Of a DNA stretch of 64,000 bases, positions 1 through 13,551 are shown one piece after another (position 1 is the stretch's first letter; every line of letters starts with the position of its first letter). The position numbers and the translations under genes were made by a program. The stretch is from Myxocyprinus asiaticus (lineage: Eukaryota; Chordata; Actinopteri; Cypriniformes; Catostomidae), in NCBI RefSeq assembly GCF_019703515.2, contig NC_059348.1, forward strand, positions 19,301,656-19,365,655. The letters are read 5' to 3'. The notes beneath the pieces were generated by a model, which was not told where the DNA came from, did not search any database, and saw nothing but the letters and a program-made list of their open reading frames with translations.

Positions 1-316
1 TTTTGATATTTAAAACATTACTTTTCATGTCATTCATAAGTTTTTAAAGCCTTAAAAGGAAATCACATATCCCTATTTTATTATTTGGTTTTTATGTTTC
101 AAGTTAAATGTGTAAAAATGACTTCTTAAGGTGTATGAGGCACACATGTAGAAAAAGCATACCTTCAGAAATATGAAAATTATGACAATTAATTGTGAAA
201 GCCCTTAAAAATACAATTAATCATCATATCCTTAAAACAGACAATTAATCGACATAATCGCAGTTATCTGTTTGACAATTAATCGTCAGCCAAATTTCAT
301 AATCGGGATAGCCCTA
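1..316 (-). mobile_element. hAT-type non-autonomous element, fragment cut by window start
   Basis: Read on the minus strand from 316 it begins TAGGGCTATCCCGATTATGA and continues with AATTAATTGTC motifs. It aligns along its whole length with 11889-12210 on the plus strand. The TAGGG terminus is typical of hAT miniature elements. The other end lies outside the window. Confidence 0.7.
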
Positions 317-2602
317 GTCTCAACATTCAAATGAACATGGGGGATGTAGAACTGGAGAAAAAAATGGAAAGACAGGAGGAGAAGTGAGGTGAAGGAGAAG
401 CACGATGGAGCTGGGTTACCCTTTGAGAAATGAAGAATCCCTCAGGAGCTTGCCGACGAGACCTGTTGTCTCATGTAGCCACATAGTAATTTGCCTTGGG
501 CCTGTAGCTCACCGCTACGGAGAAGAAAAGGGCTAATGCTAATATACTCTAGAACTGACAGTTTATTGAACAGCAGAGTTGATCGCTTTAGACAATATTT
601 TCTTTGCAGCCAAGAATGAAGTAATCACATATGTAGCCAGGAAAAGAAGGTGACATTACTGGAACATTTGGAGTAACTACAATGTTGCGTAATGAAAACC
701 TGCAAAAATGCCACCTTGATTTGCTGGCTCAGTGTCTTGGCAAACACTATGGGTGAGAAAACTCTGATGCCATCTCTGACACTTTTCAAGCTTATTCAAA
801 TGAGCACTTTTCACACATAAACAGTGTGTGACAGTGCAAAATGAAAGGTGCAGTTTCCTTGTGTTTGCATAAACCATATAAAAAAAACACTAACATCAAA
901 AGGCATTAGACCCAGCTTGAAAGAGTCTCTTTAATAAAAAGAATTCAAGACTTAAGAAATTCAAGACAAAAGAAAACTAAAATATAGCTGCAAGCAGCAA
1001 TTATCGGGGTTCAAGCCGCTTAGGCCCTATAAGTACATACAAATAATCATGCAATGCAAAAATTAACAACTTGTTAACAATAGACAAGTTCTGTTGTACA
1101 AAGTTCCCTGTATGTTATGATAATGGACTGGTATTGTCACAGAATGTGATGTTTTGGAGATGAAAGCAGGAGCTGTATTTTTTTGGTTGCCATGATGTAA
1201 CTGTTATCAGAATGAAAGTCTAGTCATTATGTTGTGTTACATGAAACTTGATTGTGGGATATTTCTATTTGATATCATTGATGTTTGATCATAATGGCAT
1301 TTCACTGCACGATGGTCATAATATTATAAGAAAACAAAATTGGAACAATCCTGTTAGCCTAGCAGGTGTTAGACTGTTATTAGAGACATGTCAGAGCAAC
1401 CATATTATAAATGATGCTGCAATGCTCGCATTTGCATTACAGGTACTTATAGAAAGAGTACAATGTAGCATGATTAGAACACGTGTCTTTGCAAATGTTT
1501 GTTAAACAAGTGTTATCATCATGTAATGCAGAACCTTTGCTTCACAGAATGATATTTTTTAATAAAAGTCAAGGTGTAGTACCAAGTTTGTGCATCTTTC
1601 TGGTTTTGGAATGTTTGTGTGACGACAGGCCTCTGCGTCTTGGCAAAAGTGGAATGCAATATTTTGTAGGAATTTCCAAGTTGGAAGTCTAACATCATTT
1701 GGTGTGCCACTGCACTTTTCCTAGTAGGAAGGTGGAATTATTTGTTTAATTGTAATTTATTTTATTATGATATTTATGATAGTTTGGTCTGCATGAATAA
1801 AAATAACAAGCAGCAATAAATTCAAGTTAATTATTACAGGGCAGTTTATAGTAAGTAGATAAAAAACTCTGCATTTTTTTTTTGTTTTTACCAGTGCGAG
1901 AACGCACACTCTGTAAAAAGTCTGTAAACACAGTCAAATATTTCTAAAGTGAAAAGAGGTGAGACAAAAAAATTGGATATGATCAGATAAGATCTGTTTA
2001 TTAAGCTTTGCAGTGCAAGCGAGTACTGGTGTCAGGTTACACCTGCACCAAGCGCTTCTTTGTCAAACACTAATGAACCTTTTCGTATGCAGATCTATCT
2101 AAAACAAATAATAAACTTAATACAAGAAACACCTTTGATGATAAATAAATGGGAAATCCACTGAGTGTGTAATGTTACTTTTGTAAACCCATTATTTCTC
2201 CATAAAACAATTTAACCATGAACAGAACTTAGCCAATGACATACGCGACAATATAAAACATTTTAACTCTTGCAGTGTGTTCCGCAAACAGTCCTGCATG
2301 ACAATGCTATATGCAAAATAGTTCTTGTGAACAAGCATGACTAGCAGAGGTGCCTCCGAATACTACATCCTGTGTGTAACCGCCTATACACGCTACTAAA
2401 AGATTGTTTGTCATTCTATGACCCTGCTCTATTTAAACATGGATCTTTTAGCATGCACACAATATTTCATCTATTGGTGCAATAAATATTAACTTTATTT
2501 GATATAAACCAGGGGTATTCAATTAAAGTTCCAAAAGGTCCGGTCTCTACATTTCCTTCCCAGCAAAGGTCCATACAATAACTTACATGGTGTCAGTAGT
2601 CA
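317..2602. other. mib1 intron 12, no gene seen; repeat-like patches
   Basis: No exon or RNA gene was recognised. At 988-1035 the motif GCTGCAAGCAGCAATTATCG followed by GGGGTTCAAGCC looks like one edge of a dispersed repeat; a related tail (GGGCTTGAACCCCTAAT) occurs at about 9479-9495. 1890-2520 is AT-rich with no recognised element. Confidence 0.5.
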
Positions 2603-2817
2603 GTATACTGTAGACCTGTCACAATAACTACTTTTGTTGGACGATATAGTGTACCAGAAATAACTGTGATAAACGATATTATTGTCATTTTAAGACCATT
2701 TTATGCCACTGATATAATGATAATATAATAGCATAATAATGCAAACCCTTTCAAAGAGCAATTAGCTTTTAATTCTTAAGAATATTCAGACATTGGAATC
2801 AGAATGTCAAAAAAAAA

Positions 2818-4619
2818 TTAAAGAGCCCATATTATGCTAATTTACAGGTTCATAATTTTATTTTGGGGGTTTACTAGAATAGGTTTACATGCTTTAATGT
2901 TCAAAAAACACATTATTTTTCTCATACTGTACATTTCTTTTCCACTCTCTTCATCCTCTGGCTCAAACGCTATGATTTACCTCCTGTCTCTTTAAAGCCC
3001 CCCTTTCCAAAAAGCCCAGTCTGCTCTAATTAGTCAGCTGACCTAGTCTGTTGTGACTGGCCAGCCGCATAAAGCGTGTGTCGGAAATATAATGCCCCTT
3101 ACCATAACTGAGTTTCAGCCTTCGTGAGCAGCTGTAAACACTACTGTAACTATGGTAACAGTGCCGTTGGTTTTTGCTATACCAGCTCTAGTTCGAGTCC
3201 AATAATCAATGAAATAATGAAAGTTTGGAAGAACAAGCTGATCGACCCGAACCACCTTCGCAAGCATGACTTGTTTCACAGTGATAAGTTTTCATTTTGT
3301 AGCTTTCTTACAAGTACACTGTTGATTATTGTGAACCTAACAAAGCTTCAAGTAAAAGACACGTAGTGCATTTAAGTTAGTCAACTTTTACTGGAATGGG
3401 TGTAGCCAAACTTTTTTCTCCTGAAATATGAACGGAGAACAGAGGCTTACTCCCGTTTGGACATTACCGGGGGGTATTAGAGAGTTAGTGAGCAAGTTAG
3501 CTGTGGACTACCATGGATATCGGCTGTAACATTACAGCTTGTAATTATATAATTATATAAGACTCTTGAGATCGACCATTTTGTTACACAGTTTTAGGTA
3601 AAAGCCGGCCCATAGCTGAATAGTAAACTCTTACCAAAACAATAACATTACACAGTAAGTTAGCCGAAAACTACCGTGGATTGCAGACGTAAAATTACCA
3701 TTTGTTAAAATAAATCCATCTCCACACTTGATCACTATTTATGATAGTAAGAAAGACAAACAATCTGCATAATTCTACACAATTGTAGGTAAAAGTGGGG
3801 CCGCAGCTGATTAGCAAAACTATTTCAACACAATAACAGCTAGCAGGTTAGCAGATACCTACATATGTGCACTGGGTGTACACTGTAGCTACAACACAAA
3901 ACTACGCATTTGAACTCTCTGGTCTGATTTCACGTTGTCATTATGGGGTACTGTTTGTAGAATTTTGAGGAAAATAATGAATTTAATCCATTTTGGAATA
4001 AAGCTGTAACATAACAAAATGTGGAAAAAGTGAAGCGCTGTGAATACTTTCCGGATGCACTGTAAATCCACAAATAATCAAGCCCAATTACAGGTTGTGA
4101 TCCTGAAGCACCAGATTGTCCCAACAAAGTGGGAACTTCACCATCTTTCAGGAGTAACCATCTTGAAAATCCGGCATTGGTTGTGGTTGTACTACTAAAT
4201 AATTAAAATAAATTGTAACCACTGATTCTTCAATTCGTCTGCCTTTGTAAGTCCAAACAATGAGGTTTTGCTTTCGCAGTGAAGAAAACCGCATCTTCTC
4301 GACATGGTGACAACACTATCCCAACTCATCCTGGCCTCTGCTATAATTACGTTTGTTTGAGGGCAGGCCAAAGTAGCCCTTAGAATAGCATTATGCAAAT
4401 GTATTACATAGGGACGTAGATACTTTACGGAAGAAATGGCTGGACTACAATCCAGCCGTTTCTTGTAGTTCTTAAGCAGTGTTGTCTGTGGGAGAGAATA
4501 ACTTCCTTTTGCGTGGACTTTGTGCTTTGTAACTTTGCAGACCTTTTACATGCACAAAGAGCTATGTTACACACTAAAGGAAAAGTAAAATCCCAAAAAG
4601 CATAATAGGGCCTATTTAA
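2818..4619. mobile_element. TTAA-flanked inverted-repeat element (piggyBac or Kolobok type)
   Basis: It begins TTAAAGAGCCCATATTATGC and ends GCATAATAGGGCCTATTTAA, giving imperfect inverted termini and a TTAA at both borders. TTAA targets are used by piggyBac and Kolobok families; no transposase is present to decide. It sits inside the 2611-6683 hAT element. Confidence 0.75.
3936..4064 (-). mobile_element. Tc1/mariner terminal fragment
   Basis: Read on the minus strand it begins TACAGTGCATCCGGAAAGTA, then TTCACAGCGCTTCACTTTTT, a widespread fish Tc1 terminus. Only about 130 bp of one end is present, inside the TTAA-type element. Confidence 0.75.
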
Positions 4620-4715
4620 AGTCGGTAAGACCCCTCTTCATCTCCAACTGTGGTTTTTGTACCCAGCTTGGAAAACTGGATGGAATGGTTATGTTTTAGA
4701 GGAACTTTTAGATTA

Positions 4716-6214
4716 CAGGGCTCGACATTAAGCATTGTGATGTGCTTGTCCTTCGGACAAGTGAATTGGTCATTCACTTGTCAGAGTAAAAAGGTTACTT
4801 GTCCAGAAAGAAAAATTACAATTATTATTTTTTTTTTTTTTTTTGCTGCTGTGTTTTCTAAAATTAGCAGTAAAAATGGCTGTTTAACCTTAACAAAATG
4901 CATCAAAATTCTAACGAATCCTGAGAAAGTACCCTATTTATTTGATACTGTATGTGGGTCGTTGACAAATAACATAACTGTGAACCTTTATCAAAACTGA
5001 AGATTTATCAACATATAAAAATTAATCAACAACCCCACACCTTTACACTTAACATGTCCTCTCTAGAAACACGTCTTGCATCCCTGAAAAAACATAGAGA
5101 CATTTGGCAGGTCCCAGCATGATATGAAATGTCAGATGGAACAACCCACCAAAAAAAATAAAATCATAATATTCATGACATAAAAATTTATAGTATTTGT
5201 TCAAATTACTTTTACCTCAACAAATATTTTTTTTAAATATTTAAATAATAAAAATATATAAAAAATGGAATCAGGAATCAGAAAATATGATACTATTTAC
5301 TTGATGGTTGTACGACCTGACATTTTAATTATTAAATTAAAAAACTGGATGTGTTAAAAATGTTTGGTATGTTAAAACCACATGAAACAAACAAATATAC
5401 TATAGTATTACAGTGTAAATAAATTACAGTGTAGATTTTCCATTTTTATTACAGAGAACCTTATTTTTGACTGACCCATGTATTTTAAAGACAGATAATA
5501 TATTTCCATTTTATGTATATTGTTAATATTATAGTGTTTACATTACCATTTTATTTTTGTATATTATTACATATTAAAATTGACTGATTCACATGGCAGA
5601 GAATAGCTGTATAGGTCAGAAAGAGCTCCAGAGAGATGGAGATGAGAGATGTAACAGGTGTTTAAACATTTCTCTTCATCCTGCAGCAGGTAGCATTATA
5701 AAAAGCACTTAAGGTGTTATGGAGGCTGCAAACCTGGATCGCTCCAACGTTATGTGCTTGCAACGTTGACAGCTTTGTTGTTTATAAATAGGTGTGATAG
5801 TTTTATTGCATCGCTCTCTTAACATAGGTGCAGTACAATGACATTCGCATGTCGAAAAATGTGTCCACTTCGCATGCTCACACCAAATTCAACAAGCGCT
5901 GCTGCATGAGAGAGTGAGAGGAAGGACACGCAAAAGCGGATTTCCTGTATTCGCGCAGATTCTGGAATTAATACAAAGACAATACTCAGTATCCCGCGCA
6001 GAATTTCAGACACTGTCGATTATTTTCAACAGCAGGATATACATTTTTTTTAATAAGTGATACAGGCATAAGCTAAATCACAAATAAACCCGGTATATTT
6101 TTTCATCATTAAGGTTTTAATCAGGCAACTTGTCCGGTCAGGCAAGTAAAATTCACTTTGACTTGCCCTTCTAAAAATCCATTTGTCCTGGATAAGCATT
6201 AATGTCGAGCCCTG
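4716..6214. mobile_element. inverted-repeat element with CAGGGCTCGACATTAA termini
   Basis: The left end CAGGGCTCGACATTAA and right end TTAATGTCGAGCCCTG are perfect 16-bp inverted repeats. Subterminal sequences (ACTTGTC...GACAAGTG; ACTTGCC near the right end) are also related. CAGGG termini point to a hAT/Charlie-like element, but I found no clean 8-bp target duplication. No transposase ORF. Confidence 0.75.
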
Positions 6215-6691
6215 AGTTGTATTGCCACTTTTCGTTGTCACTGTTTTTAAACAAAGTCGTCATACCGGCTCGTTCACGTTAATGGGCTCTCCTCTCTCAT
6301 TTGGCTTAAAGCCAAAATGTTCCCACACCGGAGCTGTGGAATGTGGCTTTGAAACCAAGTCCATTTGGAATTATTCTTCCAAACATTCTGGCTAGAATTA
6401 TGCAGTCGTCGGGAAAAACACCTATTAAAACACCTAGGCTATTAGCCTCCAGTAACTCTTCACCTGTCACTGTTCACTGTGTGTGTAGCTGTCTGAGCCC
6501 CGCCTCCGACACAGAGCGGACGAGAGCACAGATGCAGTGCGACTGGCTAAAATGTTGGTGACATTCATTCTTATGTAAACAAACGTGCATGTAGACACAA
6601 TGGGCAATATCGAGGTCAGCAAAAATTATCGAGGTCATGTCCACATATTGTAAGTCGATAACGTAATTATCGTGGCAGGCCTAGTATACTG

Positions 6692-8781
6692 TAGATATGA
6701 AATGACATAAGGATGCTTAATTTTATGAAATAGTTATTATAAATGTACAAGTTGGCAACAATAGTACTTAAAAGAAAAAAAATTCATAAAGTGAAAACAG
6801 TCTCTTAAAAATTAGGCAAGGATTATGACATTGGGGCCCCAGAGACAAAGCCAAAGTAGTGGGGTTTGCGAGTGCACTTTGATATGAATATTAAAAGATA
6901 AAATCAACTGTTTGTTTTGAAGCTGAATGACAGCAGTCCAGTATTTATGTTTGAATATTTTTAGCTACCTAACGTGCATAGCAGGCCTTGTGACTAAAGA
7001 AAGATACATTATGGGGAGTGAAAATGTGGACAAATGTAAAAGTCTGAATAGACCGTTTTTATATTTTCCATAAAGTGAAAATCTACCAACAACAAACAAT
7101 GTACAATGTACATCGCAATAGTAAAGCTAAAAATACTGTTAGCTAAAGTTAAGTAGGCCTATAAATGGAATATAAATATGAAATAATGAAAACATTCTCA
7201 TGATGACTCCACTATACTACTAGTAATATCAAATGTCTGGTTGTTTTTCCTTGCCATCTATGCCATAGATGATGACATCTTTGATTAATTTTCCCACAAA
7301 TAATCAGTTTGTGAAAGACTTTAAACATGCTGATCATAATAAAAGGCAATTTTAGACATAAAAAAACGTAATTGTTTAAAGGCGCTCTGGAAGCACGTTG
7401 TCCTGTCACAAACCGTAGCTGAATGGTTGGATTCATTTCAGACACATGAAGTTCACTTTGCTTCATTCTTCTTTTCTGCAGTGTTTTAGCTAAAGATGCT
7501 GGTATCTATATTGCTGCCCACTGTATTTTTCTGCTATTGCCTACTGTCATTAAAATAACCACATCTGCAAATCTGCGCACAGCACCACGTCTAACAACAC
7601 GTGCGGAGCGCGAAAGGGTATAAATGAAGCGTGTTCTGTAATAGAGAAAAATATTCAAGGATACGGCGCTGAAAGATCAGTGCTATCTATGTGCTTATCT
7701 TTTATATCTTCAGTCAAGATCTGATCGGATGATGGCAGAAAATTCAAGCATACAATCCATGGTAAATATCCATGATTGAAAGTAGACTTGACCATTTTAT
7801 CCAAAACAGCATCACATAAAATAAAATGTCTATTATCAGTAAAATGTTGATTATAAAACGTATTTTATCAATCAGCATCGAGGTCTTGAGGTCTCCGCTA
7901 TTCTGGTGAAACTTCTGCGTTGTTTGATCCCACCCACGAGCCTCTCTGTGATTCACAGCCAGAACTGTCAATCAAACCAGATCAAAGGCTTCATGGCCTC
8001 TCCAAAATGTGCATTGGCTTTTTCAGTGAATAGATCCAGCCAATGGATCGCTAGTCAAGATTTGGTTGACAGGTCATGTAGCCACTGGTATGACGTTTCT
8101 ATGGTTACAGGGGTTGGCCTTATTCCACAACAATGACATCATCCTAGTGTTTGTTTGGTTAGAGAACCTAAGGCCACCATTACGCTCAGAGCTTTCTTCC
8201 GTTTCTGATGACTGATCGGAGCTGAAATCTAACATTTTCGCTGCTTCTTCCAATGGATCTATGCAAAAACACTACAATCTAGCTAAATTTGAGTACTTTG
8301 GAATAAGATCACTGCAGTTTTGAGGAGGAATAAACGCCAAACCGGCAGGATATTCTGTGTTTAGACTCATAGCAGCTATATGGCTAAAGCTAAATGCACA
8401 GGCGCTGATCATTATGAATGAATGGGCTCTTTGGATCATTTTTTATTTTATTTAGTGGTGTAAACAAACTATTATATAATTTATGGTGGAAAAATATGAT
8501 ATGTTTGTTAGAAATGTGAATAATTACTGGCTTCCACTGCTAACAATACTTACACTATAACCATGCATTATAAATGTAATTAGAATAATTAGAATCTGTA
8601 ATGAATTTTATATAATGTTTTGCAATAAAATAGTGTCCTCATATGTGGTTTGATTGATGCTTCTGAAATTAGTTTTTCAAAAAAAATTCTGAAATTACTT
8701 TTATTCACTCTTGCACCAATCTTGCATCCTGTGGCCACTTTTGGTACTGCACCTAGTAAATGTTTGCTAAATATGGTATTT
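6692..8781. other. mib1 intron 12, no gene seen
   Basis: AT-rich noncoding DNA. The stretch 7480-8170 is higher in complexity and looks like degraded repeat sequence, but I could not identify termini or a family. Confidence 0.5.
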
Positions 8782-9375
8782 TATAATTTATTTACTTGAA
8801 ATTTGGGACACAACTTGGTTTGATGTATGGCTTTAAATTTTCTTTAATTTGTTTGGGTGCCACATATATTTTGTATATATTTTTTAATAAATGAATGTTA
8901 AAACAATTTTAACTTTTTTTTTTTTTAAATGAACTTAACTGATTTCACTTGCACAATAATCTCTTTAGTGTCTTTTTTAAAAAGACTGAAAAATTAGGCC
9001 TGTAGACCCAGGCATTTCAGAATGACAGGCATTTAAATCGGAGTATGTCACTCTTGGAACAATGGAGCTTTGATGTCACAATAATTCTAAAGAAATTTGG
9101 CTTTTTATAACTTATTTACTTGAAATTAGGAACACAACTTGGTTTGATATATGGCTTTAATTTTCTATCATTTCTTTGGCCACCACATATATTTTGATAT
9201 ATTTTTTTTAAAATAAATTAATGAATTGCATTTTCATTTCAATAAACTTAAACTTCTATAACTTTTTTTATTATTATTAACTTAACTGATTTCACTTGCA
9301 CAATAATCTCCCAAGTGTCTTTAAAAAGAGACCAAAATTAGGTCTCTAGTCCCAAGCATTCAAGAGTAACAACCT
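8782..9375 (+). repeat. two diverged tandem copies of a roughly 330-bp unit
   Basis: The blocks 8782-9030 and 9108-9375 share, in order, ACACAACTTGGTTTGAT, GGCTTTAA, CCACATATATTTTG, CTTAACTGATTTCACTTGCA plus CAATAATCTC, and AAAATTAGG. They are an internal direct duplication within a dispersed repeat whose tail is at about 9470-9495. Confidence 0.75.
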
Positions 9376-9495
9376 TTTAATGTTGAAAATGTAATTTTTT
9401 GGTAAATGTTAAAAAATGGGAGTGCCAGTTAAGGGGATAGTATACTGAACATTTGTTATTTTGAAGTCAGAGCCCTTCGGGCTTGAACCCCTAAT

Positions 9496-11888
9496 GAAAC
9501 AATTAAGAATAATCAAGAGGTAGAGTAGATCTGAAGCCCAGAATGATTGCCGAGTGAAAACGAGCTTGTTATTAAGTGAAGCCTGCATAAATGTCCTTTT
9601 GTAAAGTGACTTCCTGCAGTCTTTGTCTCTGTTGGACGTATGGAGGTGAACCTGCAATAGATCCATTAGCATAAGTGTGGTCAACCACAGAATGTCTACA
9701 TTGTTTGGTTGGTACTAAGGAGTCTGATTTAGTGACGATGTGAAAGTTGTTTCAAGGCTGTGAAATTCACAGAGATTGCAGAACACTTAAACCTTCATTC
9801 ACTTTAGTTCACAGAAACATCTTTCTCATACAAATATCTCAATGAGGGACCTGACCACAGTAATATCCATGACCTAATTATCTATACTGCTTCTTGAGGC
9901 ACACTGATAAAAACTCATGGCAAAAAAAAATCATGATTTATATCTTCAAGAATAGGGAAACGAAAGGAAATATGGTAACTAGAACATTAAATTTTATGTT
10001 ATATGACTACACCATTTGGGCAATGCATACGGGCCATACAGGAGCTATGTACATCATTAATAATAGGAGTGTAACGATTCGTTCTGACAACGATTCAATT
10101 ACGATTCTTTAACTAACAATTACAATGCATTGTGAAATCTGAAATTTGGACACGATTCAATTTGTTCCGATTCGGTAATTTTCAAACGATTCATATTTTT
10201 TTTTTTTTTTTTTTTAAATACGCAGAAAAATGATTCAACGTTTTTACTGAATATTCCTAATTTAGATAGCACAGAAATGCACCAGGCTTGAGCACTAGAG
10301 CCACAGATGTATAGGTTCATCATAGGTTTATTGGACCAAGGAGGACTGTGTGGCTGCATATATTAACAAACAATGTTTTATATGAAATGATTCATAAATA
10401 TGAATATGTTACATATAGACATAATGTGGTACATATAGATATGTTAATGCATAATAGATATCCGATATGAATAAAGGATAACAATGTCTGATGCAACATG
10501 ATGACTTGATGCAAACACACACAAACAGACAGTCAACCGTGAAATAAGCGTAATAGATTTGCATATCATGTAACGTTAAGATGTATTGCACCAATAATTA
10601 CAGATGAAATGTCATGCGCAGTCAGAAAAAATCCACTTTTAAATCGAGCAGGGTCACAGAATGAAAAACTATCTATTAGTGGCGTGTAAACATGGTTATA
10701 CATGTGATATAAAGCACCAGATGGCTCATTCACGATAATTCAATCGCATTTTTCATGCAAGACTGTTTTATATTTTTGCGGCTGCTGCATGTCATTGACC
10801 AGTCACATGTGACTAATCAACTGGTTGGTTCCCTTCAGAACAGTCTGAAATTGCTCCCTATTCCCTGTAGCATTCACTATAAAGTGAATTAATGAAAGAG
10901 TAAGTGTTTTCGTTCACAGTCAATGTCTGCCCATCAATCACATTTATTAAAACTAAGTTCTATTCGTGGTTAAACTGTTTTATGGAGAAATACTACATTT
11001 TATGAAGATACAAAAGTAATGTTAACATGAAATATCATAACCTTACTTTGGTCAAGTGAATGCAAACAGTTTTGAATAATGACACAAAAAGCTGAACTCT
11101 GCACCATCCATTTAGGGATGCCACGGTGAGAGTTTTTGACAGTTCGATTCCCACCTGACAAAAAAAATTGCGGTTAACCGGTTTTACGATGATTTGCAAA
11201 TTTTCTTAATTATACAACAGCACTGATGCAAAAACTGCATATCATATCACAATTGAACATCTTAGTGGACGTATTTTTGGGGGATATATGGATGCTAAGG
11301 GCAGCCCTACAATAAGAAAACTGATAAATACACAAAAAATAAATAGGTGGTATATAGAGACGCTCCAATCTAGGGCACGACACCACTTATGCACATCCAA
11401 AGCTCAGTGATGTGCTTCAATGTAACCAGAGTGCATCAAAAGTGTGTAAATGCAAGACTATTGTGGGTGCGCAACATGTAGTTCACGGCATCTAACAGCT
11501 TTTTCTTCTGCAACAGTTTATCGGCATCCAACAGCTTTTTATCCTGCAACAGTTTATTAAAGCAATCTGTTGTCAGTCAGACATGCCAACACAAAGAACT
11601 GGCAACAGACTCAAAAATATGGTCCACAACATCTTACAAATAAACCTGTGGACTATGCATAATAACGAGAAAATTGCTTACAGCAGGCGATTTAAAGTCC
11701 GCTAATGACTAAAATTGACATTTATTGTTGAATGCGGTTAATTTATACACAAGCAATGCTTTAAATGAGGACGATTTAAGACGCTATTTTTCAAAGTTTA
11801 CTCGCAAAGTCTACACAAAATGCACCACGCGCTTTCGACACGCTTAAACAATACAGTTGCATCTTTTAATTCATCACTTCAAAATCAC
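9496..11888. other. mib1 intron 12, repeat remnants, no gene
   Basis: At 10068 TAGGAGTGTAACGATTC, and at 11114 TAGGGATGCCACGGTGAG, look like left ends of hAT miniature elements, but matching right ends were not found. A poly(T) tract lies at 10197-10215. No exon or RNA gene seen. Confidence 0.45.
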
Positions 11889-12210
11889 TAGGGCTGTCAC
11901 GATTATGATTATGAAATTTGGCTGATGATTAATTGTCAAACAAATAATTGCGATTATCACGATTAATTGTCTGTTTTAGGGCTGCGACGATTAATTGTCT
12001 CTTTAAGGGATTTCATGATTAAACTGTCATATTTTTTAAGGTGTGCTTTTTTTCTGCATGTGTGCTTCATACACCTTAAGAAATCAATTTTACATATAAC
12101 TTCAAATATATAAATCAAATAATAAAATACGAATAAACTATGATTTCCTTTTAAGGCTTTAAAAACTTATGAATTACATGAAAAATAATGTTTTAAATAT
12201 CAAAATATCA
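11889..12210 (+). mobile_element. hAT-type non-autonomous element, inverted copy of 1-316
   Basis: It begins TAGGGCTGTCACGATTATGA and carries repeated AATTAATTGTC/GATTAATTGTC motifs. It is collinear with the reverse complement of 1-316 throughout. Its far end was not located; similarity is lost only because the other copy leaves the window. Confidence 0.75.
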
Positions 12211-12305
12211 CTAAATACTGAAAATATGTCTCTTTTTGCTCTACTTCAGTTCTGGTCAATTTTACATTTATACTTGCTTTTTAAATAAAAAATACATTAT
12301 AATTA

Positions 12306-12330
12306 TATATATATATATATATATATTATA
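12306..12330. repeat. TA dinucleotide microsatellite
   Basis: A run of alternating T and A inside AT-rich intron sequence. Confidence 0.85.
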
Positions 12331-13536
12331 ATTATTATATTTATAGTATATTTTTATTACATTATGAAATGGTAAAACTTTTATTTCCTAATTTCTTCAC
12401 TTTCACATGTTATTTTAATGCTCTGATTAAACCCACAAGCCCTTATTGATCATGAAGCAAAACTTTTGAGATTTACTTTCATCATTTTATCACTTCACAT
12501 AAATAGAGTAAGCATGCGTCTCCTCTGCGTCACTGCATATCATTAACACTGCATGTATGAACCAGCAACATTTGCCATTAACATGATAGTTTAAAGTGAA
12601 ACCGGAGCACTTTGCATTCACTATCACAGTTTATACTTGTTCATTTAAGTAGCTCAGCTGGTGTTCAAGCTCTTCAGACACAACCAGACAAGAAAATTTA
12701 GGAAAACATGAAAAGATGGGCAAAATGAGGCTCTCGCATGTGAAAGTTAGTCTAACAAGCATGTATTAAGGATTCAGTTGGGTGTTGGGTGTCAGATGGC
12801 CATTAATAGCTGTATGATGCATTACTAACAGGCTGATTTAATGACCTGCATTGGGGTTCCATTTACAGCTCACTAATGCATTATGGTCACAAAATGAATT
12901 TATAATGTTTGGATGCTGCCAAAGAAAGAGTATTAAAAGGTTTTATTAAAAGCCAATAGAGCCAAAAAGTAAACATAAGGGCATGCATTGGTATCAGATA
13001 TCCTTGTGGATATGTCTTACACAAATCTATCCCTGACACTGAATTTGCGTACTTCCCTGCTACACAGTATACAAAAAGCAGTGTCAAATGTGTAGGATGT
13101 CCAAAAACTCAAGGTGCATCCCAAATCGCACACGTCTGCAGGGTATGAAATTAGCATCCGCCGCCCTGCTAAATATAGGTATTCCTTATGCAGTGGCAGG
13201 TAATTTTGCTTAAATACCCACCACTGTGGCAGGCGACCTGTAAGATGTCTCGGAGTGACAAACGACAAGAAATGCCGTTAGAGACAAAGATGCACGTTTG
13301 AAGAAGCACACTTGATGACATATTTTCAAGAACAGATGAAAGAAAAGCCATCGATGTGAGAGTCTGATTCGCCCTGTGTTCAGAGGTTTATTGATGCTCA
13401 CACGTGCAGCGCGAGTGTGTCTCGCGGAACATGCACATATGACGAGTTCTCACTATTTCTTCTCTGGCAATCATCTGGGAACAATTTGCAAGAATAGTGT
13501 CTATGAGAATGCTACATATGACCTCAGACCATCTCA
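12331..13536. other. mib1 intron 12, no gene seen
   Basis: Noncoding, no recognised element. Reading frames here lack coding character. Confidence 0.5.
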
Positions 13537-13551
13537 GGATGCAACGACATT

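Larger units (their letters stand above)
2611..6683. mobile_element. hAT non-autonomous element, enlarged by nested insertions
   Basis: The terminal inverted repeats are TAGACCTGTCACAATAA at the left and TTATCGTGGCAGGCCTA at the right. The element is flanked by a perfect 8-bp target duplication, GTATACTG (2603-2610 and 6684-6691), which is diagnostic of hAT. Much of its 4.07 kb is later insertions (2818-4619 and 4716-6214). No transposase ORF. Confidence 0.88.
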
